Source: Lachnospiraceae bacterium (GTDB lineage: Bacteria > Bacillota > Clostridia > Lachnospirales > Lachnospiraceae). Taken from it: a DNA stretch of 64,000 nt. The DNA lies in contig JAAUZC010000010.1 in NCBI GenBank assembly GCA_014804795.1, positions 149,264-213,263 of the forward strand, in the 5' to 3' direction. Each line of letters begins with the position of its first letter. Within the stretch, counting starts at the first letter, position 1. This document shows, piece after piece, positions 24,498-33,446 of the stretch. The notes beneath the pieces are model-generated. The model was not told the DNA's origin and searched no databases. It was given only the letters and a program-made list of their open reading frames with translations. The position numbers were made by a program, and so were the translations under genes.

Positions 24498-24698
24498 ATG
24501 GAACGTAGACCTTTAATCATAATTAACACAGACAGTTATCCGACATTTTGCGATAACAAATGCGATAACAGTGAATGCAGCAAACACATCTCAAAAGCGG
24601 CTCACCATAGAGGTGGGTGTAAATTTTCAAAGTTGAGAGGCACAGACCGATGTGAGGGGTGTATTCCGAAACGGAGAAAAAAGAATGAGCAGGGATAA
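24498..24698 (+). CDS. Small cysteine/histidine-rich phage protein
   Basis: 66 residues. Of three adjacent ATG codons, the third (24498) is best spaced from AGGAGG. Cysteines and histidines (FCDNKCDNSEC...HH...C...CEGC) could bind zinc. Function unknown. Confidence 0.5.
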   Translation: MERRPLIIINTDSYPTFCDNKCDNSECSKHISKAAHHRGGCKFSKLRGTDRCEGCIPKRRKKNEQG

Positions 24699-24840
24699 AA
24701 GACCGAGGAGGCAAGACGGGTCACTGTTTCAGTTGTGTGAAAAGTGCAAAGTTGAGCCGGACAGGTGCAAAGGATTTTGCATATTTCAGAAATTGGAAGA
24801 AATAGAAAACAGGAGGAAAAACGATGGCGACAGGATATAG
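24685..24840 (+). CDS. Small cysteine-rich phage protein
   Basis: 51 residues from ATG 24685 (GGAG upstream). Basic N terminus, then the cluster CEKCKVEPDRCKGFC, a possible zinc knuckle. It overlaps both neighbours by 14-17 bp. Function unknown. Confidence 0.5.
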   Translation: MSRDKRPRRQDGSLFQLCEKCKVEPDRCKGFCIFQKLEEIENRRKNDGDRI

Positions 24841-26398
24841 TGTTATGGATGGTTTAAACAAGCGTACAAAGGCAGGGATTGACGACCCGACACCGAGAGC
24901 AAAGTTTCGGACAAAAGACCTCTCGATTTTTAAGATATACGCAAACGAGGGCAATTTCTATCCGCAGGAGGACATCGAGCAGAAAGCCGGAGAGATTCTT
25001 TCGATGGGGATGCTCGAAAATCTCGTCGTAAAATATGAGCCTGCGGAGGGAAAAGGCGAATACAAACTGATTTCCGGAGAAAGACGGTGGAGGGCGTTGC
25101 ACATGCTCGTCGATCGCGGCTATAAAGAGTTTGAGTTCGCAACATGCAATATAATCGCACCGACCACATCACAGGAGGAAAAGGTTGCGCTCATTATTGC
25201 CAACAGTCACCGCAGTAAAAGCATGGAGGTCATGATTCGAGAGGAGCAGGAACTCAAGGCGACGCTTGAGGACATGAAAGCGAATGGTATTGAATTAAAA
25301 GGCTATAACCTGCAATCCGGTCGCCTGCGTGATGTGATTGCGGAATTGCTCAATGTATCAAAGACAAAGATCGCGCAGATTGAGGCAGTCAGTAACAATT
25401 TGATTCCGGAGTTCATGGAGGAATTAAATAAAAAGCGTTTGACGTTCTCTGCTGCCTATGAGTTGAGTGGAATGTCATCAGATGAACAGAGGGAGGCATT
25501 GAGTGTCCTCATAGAGACAGGAGAACTCACCTATCAGAGAATCAAGGAGATGAAAGAGGAAAAAGCGGCAGAGGCAGCAGCACAGCAAATTGACGGACAA
25601 ATGAGCATGACGGACATGGAGCAGTCCGGAGACATGTCTCTTTCCCATCATGGAGATGTGACCGGAGAGGGAGAGCCGGAACGGGTGTCAGAATCAGACA
25701 CAGGGCAGCAGGACACAGGTTTTTCCGGAATGAATGAGCCGGGGGCAGCAGGTGAGGAATATCAGACACCGCATCCGGAGGGAATCACTTCTCTGTGCTA
25801 TTCCTGCACAAAATACGAGACTTGCAATGTAAAGACGGGAACATGCACCTCATGCGATCAGTATGAGAACAGGGCAGAGGCAAACAAGACGGAGGAGCAG
25901 AGATATTCAGAGGAGCAGGACGCGATTGACAAGGAGACACAGAGAAAACTCCGTGAAAAGGCAGACGAGGAACGGATGAACAATATTCCATCCGAAACCG
26001 GAGAGAACGGTCAGAAAGTGCATCAGATTCGCCTCGGAGAATCCTTTTTCGAGGATGCTTGCAGCAATATCAAGAGTTTTGAACTCCGGAAGAATGACAG
26101 GGGATATAAAAAGGGCGACATTCTTGAGTTGATGGAATTTGCAGACGGTCGGAACACTGGTCGATTTGTGAGGAAACTCGTGACATACATTCTTGAAGAT
26201 TACACCGGACTTGAGGACGGATTCTGCATCATGGCGACAGCACTTGTCGACAAAGACGATGAACCGTTGCAAAATGCAAATATAGGTCAGATATGCGCAA
26301 ATATAAGAGCAAACGGTGACGGGTACATCGACGGAGGAGAGGAGTTCATCTTGATCGAGAATGCTGTGAGCATTGTGCAAGACGGCGGCAGAGAATGA
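24824..26398 (+). CDS. ParB-like protein fused to a Cys cluster and an ASCH/DUF3850-like domain
   Basis: 524 residues. The N-terminal ParB nuclease/CTPase-like domain (about 40-130) carries ISGERRWRA, and an HTH region follows (SGRLRDVIAELLNVSKTKIAQIEAV). A low-complexity linker leads to a cysteine cluster (LCYSCTKYETCNVKTGTCTSC, about residues 320-345). The C-terminal segment HQIRLGESFFED...FELRKNDRGYKKGDILELMEF is a DUF3850/ASCH-type RNA-binding-like fold. This combination is unusual for a partition protein. GGAGG precedes the ATG. Confidence 0.8.
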   Translation: MATGYSVMDGLNKRTKAGIDDPTPRAKFRTKDLSIFKIYANEGNFYPQEDIEQKAGEILSMGMLENLVVKYEPAEGKGEYKLISGERRWRALHMLVDRGYKEFEFATCNIIAPTTSQEEKVALIIANSHRSKSMEVMIREEQELKATLEDMKANGIELKGYNLQSGRLRDVIAELLNVSKTKIAQIEAVSNNLIPEFMEELNKKRLTFSAAYELSGMSSDEQREALSVLIETGELTYQRIKEMKEEKAAEAAAQQIDGQMSMTDMEQSGDMSLSHHGDVTGEGEPERVSESDTGQQDTGFSGMNEPGAAGEEYQTPHPEGITSLCYSCTKYETCNVKTGTCTSCDQYENRAEANKTEEQRYSEEQDAIDKETQRKLREKADEERMNNIPSETGENGQKVHQIRLGESFFEDACSNIKSFELRKNDRGYKKGDILELMEFADGRNTGRFVRKLVTYILEDYTGLEDGFCIMATALVDKDDEPLQNANIGQICANIRANGDGYIDGGEEFILIENAVSIVQDGGRE

Positions 26399-26422
26399 CA
26401 ATGAGGCAGGAGGGAAAGAAGA

Positions 26423-27391
26423 TTGAAAGAGGATGGAATTGTCGTCATGAGCCTTTTTGATGGAATCGGAACGGGTTTGCTTGCGTTGAAAAATGCAGGA
26501 ATCAAAGTCAAAAAGTATTATGCAAGTGAAATCGAGGAAAAGTCGATGGTGGTGGCAAGAAACAACCATCCGGAGATAGTCGAGATTGGAGATGTTAAAA
26601 AAATATGTGTCGACGAGTTTGAAAAAATAGATTTACTGATCGGGGGTTCTCCATGTCAAGGATTTTCAAGAAATGGGAAACATGGGAATTTCGAGGACAA
26701 GAGGAGCGGACTTTTCTTTGAGTGGTTGCGGATATGGCACGAAATATATGAAAAGAATCCAGATGCGAAATTTATGCTCGAAAATGTACGAATGAAAAAT
26801 GAGTGGATGGATGTGATCAGCAATGAGACGGGAGTTGAACCTATCATAATCGACAGTAGAGTACATACGCAACAAGCGAGAGAAAGGACATACTGGACAA
26901 ATATCGTCGGAGTGAGCCAACCACATGAAATAAAGACGGATATCAGAGATTTAGCAGAAAAAAGAGATACGACCGGATGGGTGGAAATTGATGGAATTAA
27001 AATCGACCCATTGATAACACACGACGAGCGTCTATTGATTTCTAGGGTGGGTGATGAAATCAGAATCAAACAGGCGACAAAGACTGGATACATTATTGCG
27101 AGAGAGGGAGACGGAATCAATCTGTGTTTCCCTAAGAGCAAGACGAGGAGAGGGAGGGTGATAAAAGGCAAGATGCCGACGTTGGACTGTCAATGCAATG
27201 TATGCTTTCTTTTAGATGGAGCAATAAGAAAGGCAACGGTGACGGAATGCGAACGATTTCAAGGTCTGTCAGATGGATATACAAAAGGATTTAGTGATTC
27301 GGATAGAAAAAGGATGATCGGAAACGGATGGAGCGAAATGACAGTGAGGCATATTCTATCGGCATTGAAAGAGAGAGGAGGGGAATCATGA
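26423..27391 (+). CDS. DNA (cytosine-5-)-methyltransferase
   Basis: 322 residues. Motif I is FDGIGTGLLAL; motif IV GGSPCQGFS holds the catalytic Cys78; motif VI is ENV and motif VIII QARERTYW; the C terminus ends in the usual GNGWSEMTVRHI. The start is TTG, supported by AGGAGGG nine bases upstream. No restriction gene adjoins, so this is an orphan phage methylase, likely protecting phage DNA from host restriction or marking it. The target sequence cannot be read from the protein. Confidence 0.92.
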   Translation: MKEDGIVVMSLFDGIGTGLLALKNAGIKVKKYYASEIEEKSMVVARNNHPEIVEIGDVKKICVDEFEKIDLLIGGSPCQGFSRNGKHGNFEDKRSGLFFEWLRIWHEIYEKNPDAKFMLENVRMKNEWMDVISNETGVEPIIIDSRVHTQQARERTYWTNIVGVSQPHEIKTDIRDLAEKRDTTGWVEIDGIKIDPLITHDERLLISRVGDEIRIKQATKTGYIIAREGDGINLCFPKSKTRRGRVIKGKMPTLDCQCNVCFLLDGAIRKATVTECERFQGLSDGYTKGFSDSDRKRMIGNGWSEMTVRHILSALKERGGES

Positions 27392-27945
27392 AAAAGAAAC
27401 AATTTGCAGCAGTTTTCAAGAATGCCATTGCAAACCATGCGGCATATATCGGAGTTGGTATTCAGACAGAGGGCAGCAGTCGTCCGGAGATTATTATAAA
27501 TCCGATCGAGAATTTTGAGGAGAAACTGAAATATTATCGGGCGGCATACGACGAGGACATGGTGCTTGTTTCCGCAAAGGGAAAGAAAGACATCCGAATC
27601 ATTGCGGTGGCGTGGGGAGATTCGTTCTCTGATATTGAGTTTCAGATGACAGAGAACCGTCCGGACTGGAAAAAGACGATCTCGGATGCAATCGACAGAG
27701 TGGTGAACCGAATGCTTGAGGGGAATGAGGATGTGTCGAAAGAACAGCGCGACGCATGGGATGCAGTTCTTGAGGGATACAAAGAGCAGTTCTTTTCTCG
27801 CAGGTATAGCATTGGACAACAGAAGTTCATCACAGAAAATGCAGAATTGTATGAGGATATGTTCGAGACCTGCATGAACGGCAGCAATGAGGAGTTCAAA
27901 GAGAAGTTTCTGCACCTGTCGAAAGAGTTGAACAGACATGCGTGA
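27388..27945 (+). CDS. Phage protein of unknown function
   Basis: 185 residues from ATG 27388 (GAGGAGGGG upstream, ATGA overlap with the methylase stop). Mixed alpha/beta N-terminal half (EIIINPIENFEEKLKYYRAAYDEDMVLVSAKGKKDIRII) and helical C-terminal half. No domain recognised. Confidence 0.6.
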   Translation: MKKKQFAAVFKNAIANHAAYIGVGIQTEGSSRPEIIINPIENFEEKLKYYRAAYDEDMVLVSAKGKKDIRIIAVAWGDSFSDIEFQMTENRPDWKKTISDAIDRVVNRMLEGNEDVSKEQRDAWDAVLEGYKEQFFSRRYSIGQQKFITENAELYEDMFETCMNGSNEEFKEKFLHLSKELNRHA

Positions 27946-27960
27946 GGAGGAGAGGAAACA

Positions 27961-28128
27961 ATGAGTATATTTGATTTAATTATAGGCGCGATCGGAATTG
28001 TTGTCGGGTTGATTGTGTTGGTGGTTTTGGTGGCGTTTTTGGTGGAATTAGTGAAAGCATTTGCGGCGATAGGAAAGAACACGGGCGAGAGAGGAGACGT
28101 GAACAATGGGTCTCATAGGGATGATTGA
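27961..28128 (+). CDS. Small membrane protein, 55 residues
   Basis: ATG 27961 with GGAGGAGAGG upstream. One long hydrophobic helix (IIGAIGIVVGLIVLVVLVAFLVELV) and a charged tail. It overlaps the next gene by 23 bp. Function unknown. Confidence 0.55.
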   Translation: MSIFDLIIGAIGIVVGLIVLVVLVAFLVELVKAFAAIGKNTGERGDVNNGSHRDD

Positions 28129-28456
28129 GGAGGCGGTGAGACTTGATGCAGAACTGTCGAGGATTCGGAGTTATGATGCAGATGCGCCGGAGGAGCAGGA
28201 ACTCAAAAGAAGAATCAACAGAATTGCGGCGAACACAAAGGACACTCCGGCAGCAGTGGCAGCGGAGATCGCGAGTGAGATGTTGACGGGTGTGTCAGCG
28301 GAGCAGGCTATTCGTGAAATGGAAGTCGGTGGAAAGGGATGGACAAAGGAAGTTGAGAAGATCATCAACAGAATGAGAGCATCCGGCAGGAGCGAGGAGG
28401 AGATCAAGAACTATGTGACGCAGGCAGCAGAAAAGGCGACTATACGAGGGAGGTGA
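28106..28456 (+). CDS. Phage protein of unknown function
   Basis: 116 residues, alanine- and glutamate-rich, helical. GAGAGGAGACG precedes the ATG. No domain recognised. It lies directly before the late regulator. Confidence 0.55.
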   Translation: MGLIGMIEEAVRLDAELSRIRSYDADAPEEQELKRRINRIAANTKDTPAAVAAEIASEMLTGVSAEQAIREMEVGGKGWTKEVEKIINRMRASGRSEEEIKNYVTQAAEKATIRGR

Positions 28457-28461
28457 GTGAG

Positions 28462-28890
28462 ATGGCTGAACAGACGGAAATGACAGTGATTGAAAAAACA
28501 TATCTGTATCTTGAAAATTATAATGAGATGCAGAGGTACATCGCAGAGGCAGTCAGCGAGGTGGCGCAGGTGGAGAATGCAGACCTTTACAACATATCAG
28601 CGGAGAGGGCGTTCCTCAAGTCAATACGGGAATGCAAGGCAGAGACCGTCATCCTGTTAGAGCATATCAATAAAGCACTGGATGCACTGGAAAAGGAGAC
28701 GGCGGCAGCAGGCGAGGAGTACAGGTTCGACGCTCTACGAATGAAATATATTGAGGGTAAGACATACGAGGATATACGGAAAAAATGGAACTGCGGAAAG
28801 AATGCGCCGAAACAGTGGTGCAAAACAATGATCGAGCGTCTGTCGGTCAAGATATTCGGGGCAAAAGCAATCGAAAATCGAGCAGTTTGA
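28462..28890 (+). CDS. ArpU/RinA-like late transcriptional regulator
   Basis: About 142 residues. The C-terminal part (LRMKYIEGKTYEDIRKKWNCGKNAPKQW) is a sigma-70 region-4-like helix-turn-helix, as in ArpU-type phage activators found just before the packaging genes. ATG 28462 with GGGAGG at 8 bases is preferred over GTG 28453. It should switch on late transcription; four 11-bp repeats just downstream are its likely target. Confidence 0.72.
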   Translation: MAEQTEMTVIEKTYLYLENYNEMQRYIAEAVSEVAQVENADLYNISAERAFLKSIRECKAETVILLEHINKALDALEKETAAAGEEYRFDALRMKYIEGKTYEDIRKKWNCGKNAPKQWCKTMIERLSVKIFGAKAIENRAV

Positions 28891-28901
28891 CGGGAAAATG
28901 C

Positions 28902-28942
28902 CGTGAAAAAGGCGTGAAAAAGGCGTGAAAATGCCGTGAAAA
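28902..28942. repeat. Four 11-bp direct repeats, possible late-activator sites
   Basis: CGTGAAAA plus three variable bases repeats four times with an exact 11-bp period (28902, 28913, 28924, 28935). One helical turn spacing puts all copies on one face of the DNA. They lie between the ArpU-like gene and the packaging genes. Binding sites for the activator, or for small terminase, are both plausible. Confidence 0.6.
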
Positions 28943-28972
28943 GATGGTGAACAAAAGGGAAAAATAAAGTGT

Positions 28973-29029
28973 TAGAATGATAGCGTGAACAGTTGTGAGG
29001 AGCGGTCGCAGGTATGCGGTCGCTTTTTT
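28973..29029 (+). promoter_or_regulatory. Late promoter -10 followed by an early terminator
   Basis: TAGAAT (28973-28978), 31 bp after the repeat array and without a good -35, as expected for an activated promoter. About 20 nt into the transcript, AGCGGTCGCA (29001-29010) pairs, with two wobble pairs, with TGCGGTCGCT (29015-29024), followed by T6. Late transcription may therefore need antitermination. Confidence 0.5.
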
Positions 29030-29115
29030 CTTGCCCTGTTCGCCCTCCTGTTATCGAGGCAGCAGGACAAGAGCCTGCTGCCTTATTCCAAACAGCAGGC
29101 GAGAGGAGTGAGAGA

Positions 29116-29601
29116 GTGCTTTATAAGATATGCAGGTGTGGGGCGTTGATACCGCAGACAATGAAATGTTGCGAGAAATGTGCGCAGCAGGAGCAGTCAA
29201 GGCATGTCATATATAACCACACGAGGAGAGATCAAAGGGCGGCAGAGTTCTATGTGTCAAAAGAATGGAGAGACCTGCGACCGCTGATATTCAATGCGTT
29301 TGATTACATCGACATCTATGCGATGTATGTGTTCGATGAACTCGTGACACTGACGGATTCCGACCCGATACATCACATCATTGAACTTGAGGAGGACTAT
29401 TCACGGAGGCTCGACCCGTTCAACCTCATACCTTTAGGACACGACACCCACACGACTATCACAGCACTGTATAAGAGAGACAAGGCAACCATGCGAGCAA
29501 TACAAGCAAGGATTAAGCAGGTGATTTTGTGTCACTTCAAAGAGGCAGGGGGTATCGAAAAAGTTTTCGGTCGGCTCGGTTTAGTCGCACCCCCTCCATG
29601 A
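29116..29601 (+). CDS. HNH endonuclease
   Basis: 161 residues from GTG 29116 (GAGAGGAG upstream). An N-terminal zinc ribbon (CRCGALIPQTMKCCEKC) precedes the HNH core DPIHHIIELEEDYSRRLDPFNLIPLGHDTH. HNH proteins next to the terminase are required for genome cleavage in cos-type HK97-like phages, which fits this position. Confidence 0.88.
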   Translation: MLYKICRCGALIPQTMKCCEKCAQQEQSRHVIYNHTRRDQRAAEFYVSKEWRDLRPLIFNAFDYIDIYAMYVFDELVTLTDSDPIHHIIELEEDYSRRLDPFNLIPLGHDTHTTITALYKRDKATMRAIQARIKQVILCHFKEAGGIEKVFGRLGLVAPPP

Positions 29602-29712
29602 TTCGGAGAAAACTCCCCACGAGAATTTCAAATATAGGGGGTAGCCGAAAGGGGTGTCAGAATGCGACACAGCATCAGCTAAAACCACGATGGAAAGGGG
29701 GTTGTTGTTGCT

Positions 29713-30252
29713 ATGGCAGGAACAAGACAACCGACCGATTTGGTGGTTTTGAAAGGAAAAAAACACCTCACAAAAGCCGAAATTGAGGCTCGAAAAAATG
29801 CAGAGGTCACAGCACCAAATGACAAGGTAAAGCCTCCGGCATACCTGTCACCGGAACTCAAAAAGAAATTCCGGAAACTGGCGAAAGAATTGCTCGAAAT
29901 AAAACTCATTGCAAATGTGGACTGTGACGCACTTGCGAGATTCTTGATTGCACAAGACAAATATCTTGAAGTTACGAAAAAACTCAAAGAGATTCCGCTC
30001 ACTGTCATGATTCCGGTATATACAGAGCAGGAAAATCCGGAGACGGGAAAGAAAGAGCAGGTCGTGACGGGAGAACGGGAGGTCGTGAACGGAGAACACG
30101 AGCGTCTATTGATAATTCAAGATAGATGTTGGAAACAGTGCAGGCAGGGAGCGAGTGATTTCGGATTGACGGTTTCTAGCAGATGCCGACTTGTTGTGCC
30201 AAAGGCACAGCCGCAGAAACCAGAGAACAAATATGCGAAATACGCAGACTGA
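29713..30252 (+). CDS. Terminase small subunit, P27 family
   Basis: 179 residues, basic, helical. It matches the P27 small terminase type in order (TRQPTDLVVLKGKKHLTKAEI at the N terminus and a conserved DRCWKQCRQGASDFGLTVSSRCRLV near the C terminus). It recognises phage DNA and recruits the large subunit. It lies between HNH and TerL as usual. The 111-bp gap before it holds no gene that I can see. Confidence 0.88.
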   Translation: MAGTRQPTDLVVLKGKKHLTKAEIEARKNAEVTAPNDKVKPPAYLSPELKKKFRKLAKELLEIKLIANVDCDALARFLIAQDKYLEVTKKLKEIPLTVMIPVYTEQENPETGKKEQVVTGEREVVNGEHERLLIIQDRCWKQCRQGASDFGLTVSSRCRLVVPKAQPQKPENKYAKYAD

Positions 30253-30255
30253 CGC

Positions 30256-32055
30256 ATGGGGAAAAAGGTTGAGATCATAGACCGCTGCACACAGTACGCA
30301 GTGGATGTCGTCGAGGGGCGTGAGATCGCAGGGGAGTATGTCAAACTTGCCTGTCAGAGACACCTTGATGACCTTGAAAAATCGAAAGCTGCACCGTATG
30401 TCTATTATTTTGACGTTGAGCAATCAGAAAGAATCATAAATTTCGCAGAGGAACTCGTCATCGCAGAGGGAGACGAGGAGCAACCTGTCGAATGTTATCC
30501 GTTCCAATGCTTTATTTTAGGCTCTTTGAACGGATGGCGAAAGAAGATTGCAGACCTGAAAAGCGGTGTCCATCACCGCAGATTCAGAACGTCGTATGTC
30601 CAACTAGGGCGACAGAACGGAAAATCGTTCATCAATGGCATTCTCGCGGCGTATTACGGAAATTTTGACAGATACAAATACGGACAAATATATTGCGCGG
30701 CTACCAAACAGGAGCAGGCAAACATTGTCCTCAAAGAAATTATTAAATTCATAAACAGCGATGAAGAATTAGGAGCATGGTTCAAAGTCCATGAGCACAG
30801 CAATTCGATTGACTGCCTGCTGACACATTCGGTCATCAAAGCGTTATCGGGAGACACAAAATCAGCCGATGGATTGAGACCATATCTCGGAATTGTTGAC
30901 GAGTATCATGCCCACAAAACGAATCAGATTTATAAACTTTTTGAGGGCGGCATCAAGAAACTGAAATCGGCATTGATTTCAGTCATCACAACAGCCGGAT
31001 TCGATCTGAAATCGCCGTGTTACAAGCTATATGAGTATTGTTGTAACCTCCTCAAAGGCGTATCGGAGAACGATGCGCAGTTTGTATATATCGCGCAGAT
31101 GGACGAGGGGGATGATATATGGAATCCGGATAACTGGATAAAAGCGAATCCTCTCCTCGCTTTTGATGCAGATGCGATCGAGAACATGATTCCGGTGGCA
31201 TCAACTGCGAAAGACATGGGAGGGGAGGACTTGAGAGACTTCCTTGTCAAGCAGTTGAATAAATGGATTCAGTGGTCGAATCATCAGTACATTAAAGACA
31301 TTAAGAAGTGGAAACGGTGCGCAGTCCTCAAAACGCTTGAGCATTTCAGAGGCGCAAAGTGTTATGTCGGTGTTGATCTGTCGTCCGGAGGCGATCTCAC
31401 GTCGATCGCCATTGTCATTCCGTTCGTGGACGAGGACGGGAACAAGAAATATTTCGTCAAAACACATTCTTTCATCCCTGCGAGCAGGGTGGACGAACAC
31501 ATCAAGACGGACAAAGTTCCCTATGATGTGTGGATTGAGAAAAAACTTGTAACGCCAACATACACACTCGGAGGAATTAAAACAGATTACAAGTATATTT
31601 TGACATATTTGCAGGGATTGATCGAGGAATACAATCTCAAGCCTCAAATGATATGTTACGACCCACACAATGCGTCGGCATTCCTCGGAGACCTTGAGGC
31701 GATGGGATGGGATTCTATGTCTATCACGCAGACGGCGAAAGAACTGAATGACGCGACCGTGGATTTCAGACTTGAAATTCTCGCCGGAAATGTTGAGATC
31801 GAGGGAATTGAGGTCGGAGTGAAAAAGAAAGTCGTTCCGGCAGATGAACTCCTCACATGGTCGATCGCAAACGCAAAGACCATCTCGAATAATTACGGGG
31901 AAATAAAGATTGACAAGGACATCACAGAGGAAAGAATCGACCCGATCGACGCAATCATTGACGCATGGAAACTCGCAATGAAAACGGAATATCAAGAGGA
32001 TGCTGACGAGATGGCGAACCATTGGCTTGAGATGTATGAAAGAATTTACAAATAG
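30256..32055 (+). CDS. Terminase large subunit
   Basis: 599 residues. The N-terminal packaging ATPase has Walker A GRQNGKS (118-124) and a Walker B-like LGIVDEYHAH. The C-terminal nuclease half contains CYVGVDLSSGGDLTSIAI and the later DPHNAS and DPIDAI acidic motifs. It cuts and pumps DNA into proheads. Terminase_1 type, typical of HK97-like siphophages. Confidence 0.94.
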   Translation: MGKKVEIIDRCTQYAVDVVEGREIAGEYVKLACQRHLDDLEKSKAAPYVYYFDVEQSERIINFAEELVIAEGDEEQPVECYPFQCFILGSLNGWRKKIADLKSGVHHRRFRTSYVQLGRQNGKSFINGILAAYYGNFDRYKYGQIYCAATKQEQANIVLKEIIKFINSDEELGAWFKVHEHSNSIDCLLTHSVIKALSGDTKSADGLRPYLGIVDEYHAHKTNQIYKLFEGGIKKLKSALISVITTAGFDLKSPCYKLYEYCCNLLKGVSENDAQFVYIAQMDEGDDIWNPDNWIKANPLLAFDADAIENMIPVASTAKDMGGEDLRDFLVKQLNKWIQWSNHQYIKDIKKWKRCAVLKTLEHFRGAKCYVGVDLSSGGDLTSIAIVIPFVDEDGNKKYFVKTHSFIPASRVDEHIKTDKVPYDVWIEKKLVTPTYTLGGIKTDYKYILTYLQGLIEEYNLKPQMICYDPHNASAFLGDLEAMGWDSMSITQTAKELNDATVDFRLEILAGNVEIEGIEVGVKKKVVPADELLTWSIANAKTISNNYGEIKIDKDITEERIDPIDAIIDAWKLAMKTEYQEDADEMANHWLEMYERIYK

Positions 32056-32069
32056 GGAGGTGAGTGCCG

Positions 32070-33446
32070 ATGAATCCATTCAAAACAGCATACGGAAATC
32101 TGATAAAAAAATGGAGAAATAGAAACGGGGGGCAGAATGCGATAGAGGCACATGCGTCAAGGACATTCGGACTTAATTCGGAGGCGTTTCTCGGTTTATT
32201 AGGATTAAAAAAGAATAGAAAAGCGATGTCGGAGGTAACATATTTCACCTGCCTAAAAATGTTGTCGGAAACACTGGCAAAGATGCCTGTTAAATTCTAT
32301 CAGAGCACAGAGAAAGGCATCATTGAACCGGAGGAAACAGATGTTTCTCGTCTCTTGAAAACGAGACCGAATCCGTTTATGACACCGTCGATATTTTGGA
32401 ATGCCGTTGAGATGAACAGGAATCACTACGGGAACGCATACGTCTATATCCGGAGAAAATTTGTCCGGAAAAAATACGGAGGAACTCTCAAGGTATTGGA
32501 TTTGTGGGTGATGCAATCAAATTGCACACAGATTGTCGTTGATGATGCCGGATATTTTGGAGGAGTGGGTCGGATTTGGTATGTATATACAGACCCAACG
32601 AGCGGAAAGCAATATGTTTTGAGTACGGACGAGGTGTTGCATTTTAAGACATCGCACAGCCTTGATGGAATAACCGGACTGCCTGTGCAGAAAATTTTGC
32701 AGGAAACAGTGAACGGGGCGGCAGCGTCACAAGGATATCTTAATGAGATGTATGAGAGCGGTCTGACGGCGAAAGCTGTGCTTGAATATACGGCAGAAAT
32801 GAGCGCAGAAAAAAAGAAAAAACTTGTTGATTCATTCCTTGAGTTTGGAGGAGGAGCAAAAAACACAGGAAAAATTATTCCAGTACCGACAGGAATGAAA
32901 CTGATGCCGCTCGACATAAAGCTGACAGATTCACAGTTTTTTGAACTGAAAAAATATACATCGTTACAGATTGCGGCGGCGTTTGGAGTAAAACCGAATC
33001 AGATCAATGACTATGAAAAATCATCATATAGCAACTCGGAAATGCAGCAGTTGTCATTTTACGTTGACACAATGCTTTTCATCATAAAGCAGTATGAGGA
33101 GGAAATCAATTTCAAACTCCTCACACCGGAGGAGCAGGACGAAAAAAAGTATTTCAAATTCAATGAAAAAGTCCTTTTTAGAACGGATTCAAAGACACAA
33201 ATGGAATATCTCTCAAATGGTGTCAAGAATACAATCCTCATGCCAAATGAGGCGAGAAGAAAACTCGACATGTCGGATGCCGAGGGAGGGAATCGGCTTT
33301 ATGGAAACGGGAATCTCATTCCCATAGAGATGGCAGGTGTGCAATACACCGAAAAAGGTCGGCAAAAGACCGGAGAACCGGACGAACCGGAAAGAAAAGA
33401 AGAATCGGAGGGAGGTGAGGAGAATGCAGAAAGTGAGAAGATTTGA
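32070..33446 (+). CDS. Portal protein, HK97 family
   Basis: About 458 residues. Phage portal motifs include SEVTYFTCLKMLSETLAKMPV and FGVKPNQINDYEKSSYSNSE. It forms the dodecameric ring through which DNA enters the head. ATG 32070 follows GGGAGGTGA. The C-terminal tail is charged, and the protease gene starts inside it. Confidence 0.93.
   Translation: MNPFKTAYGNLIKKWRNRNGGQNAIEAHASRTFGLNSEAFLGLLGLKKNRKAMSEVTYFTCLKMLSETLAKMPVKFYQSTEKGIIEPEETDVSRLLKTRPNPFMTPSIFWNAVEMNRNHYGNAYVYIRRKFVRKKYGGTLKVLDLWVMQSNCTQIVVDDAGYFGGVGRIWYVYTDPTSGKQYVLSTDEVLHFKTSHSLDGITGLPVQKILQETVNGAAASQGYLNEMYESGLTAKAVLEYTAEMSAEKKKKLVDSFLEFGGGAKNTGKIIPVPTGMKLMPLDIKLTDSQFFELKKYTSLQIAAAFGVKPNQINDYEKSSYSNSEMQQLSFYVDTMLFIIKQYEEEINFKLLTPEEQDEKKYFKFNEKVLFRTDSKTQMEYLSNGVKNTILMPNEARRKLDMSDAEGGNRLYGNGNLIPIEMAGVQYTEKGRQKTGEPDEPERKEESEGGEENAESEKI

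Noticed and set aside
28902-28942. CRISPR array
   Set aside because: The repeat unit is 11 bp without spacers; it fits phased protein-binding sites.
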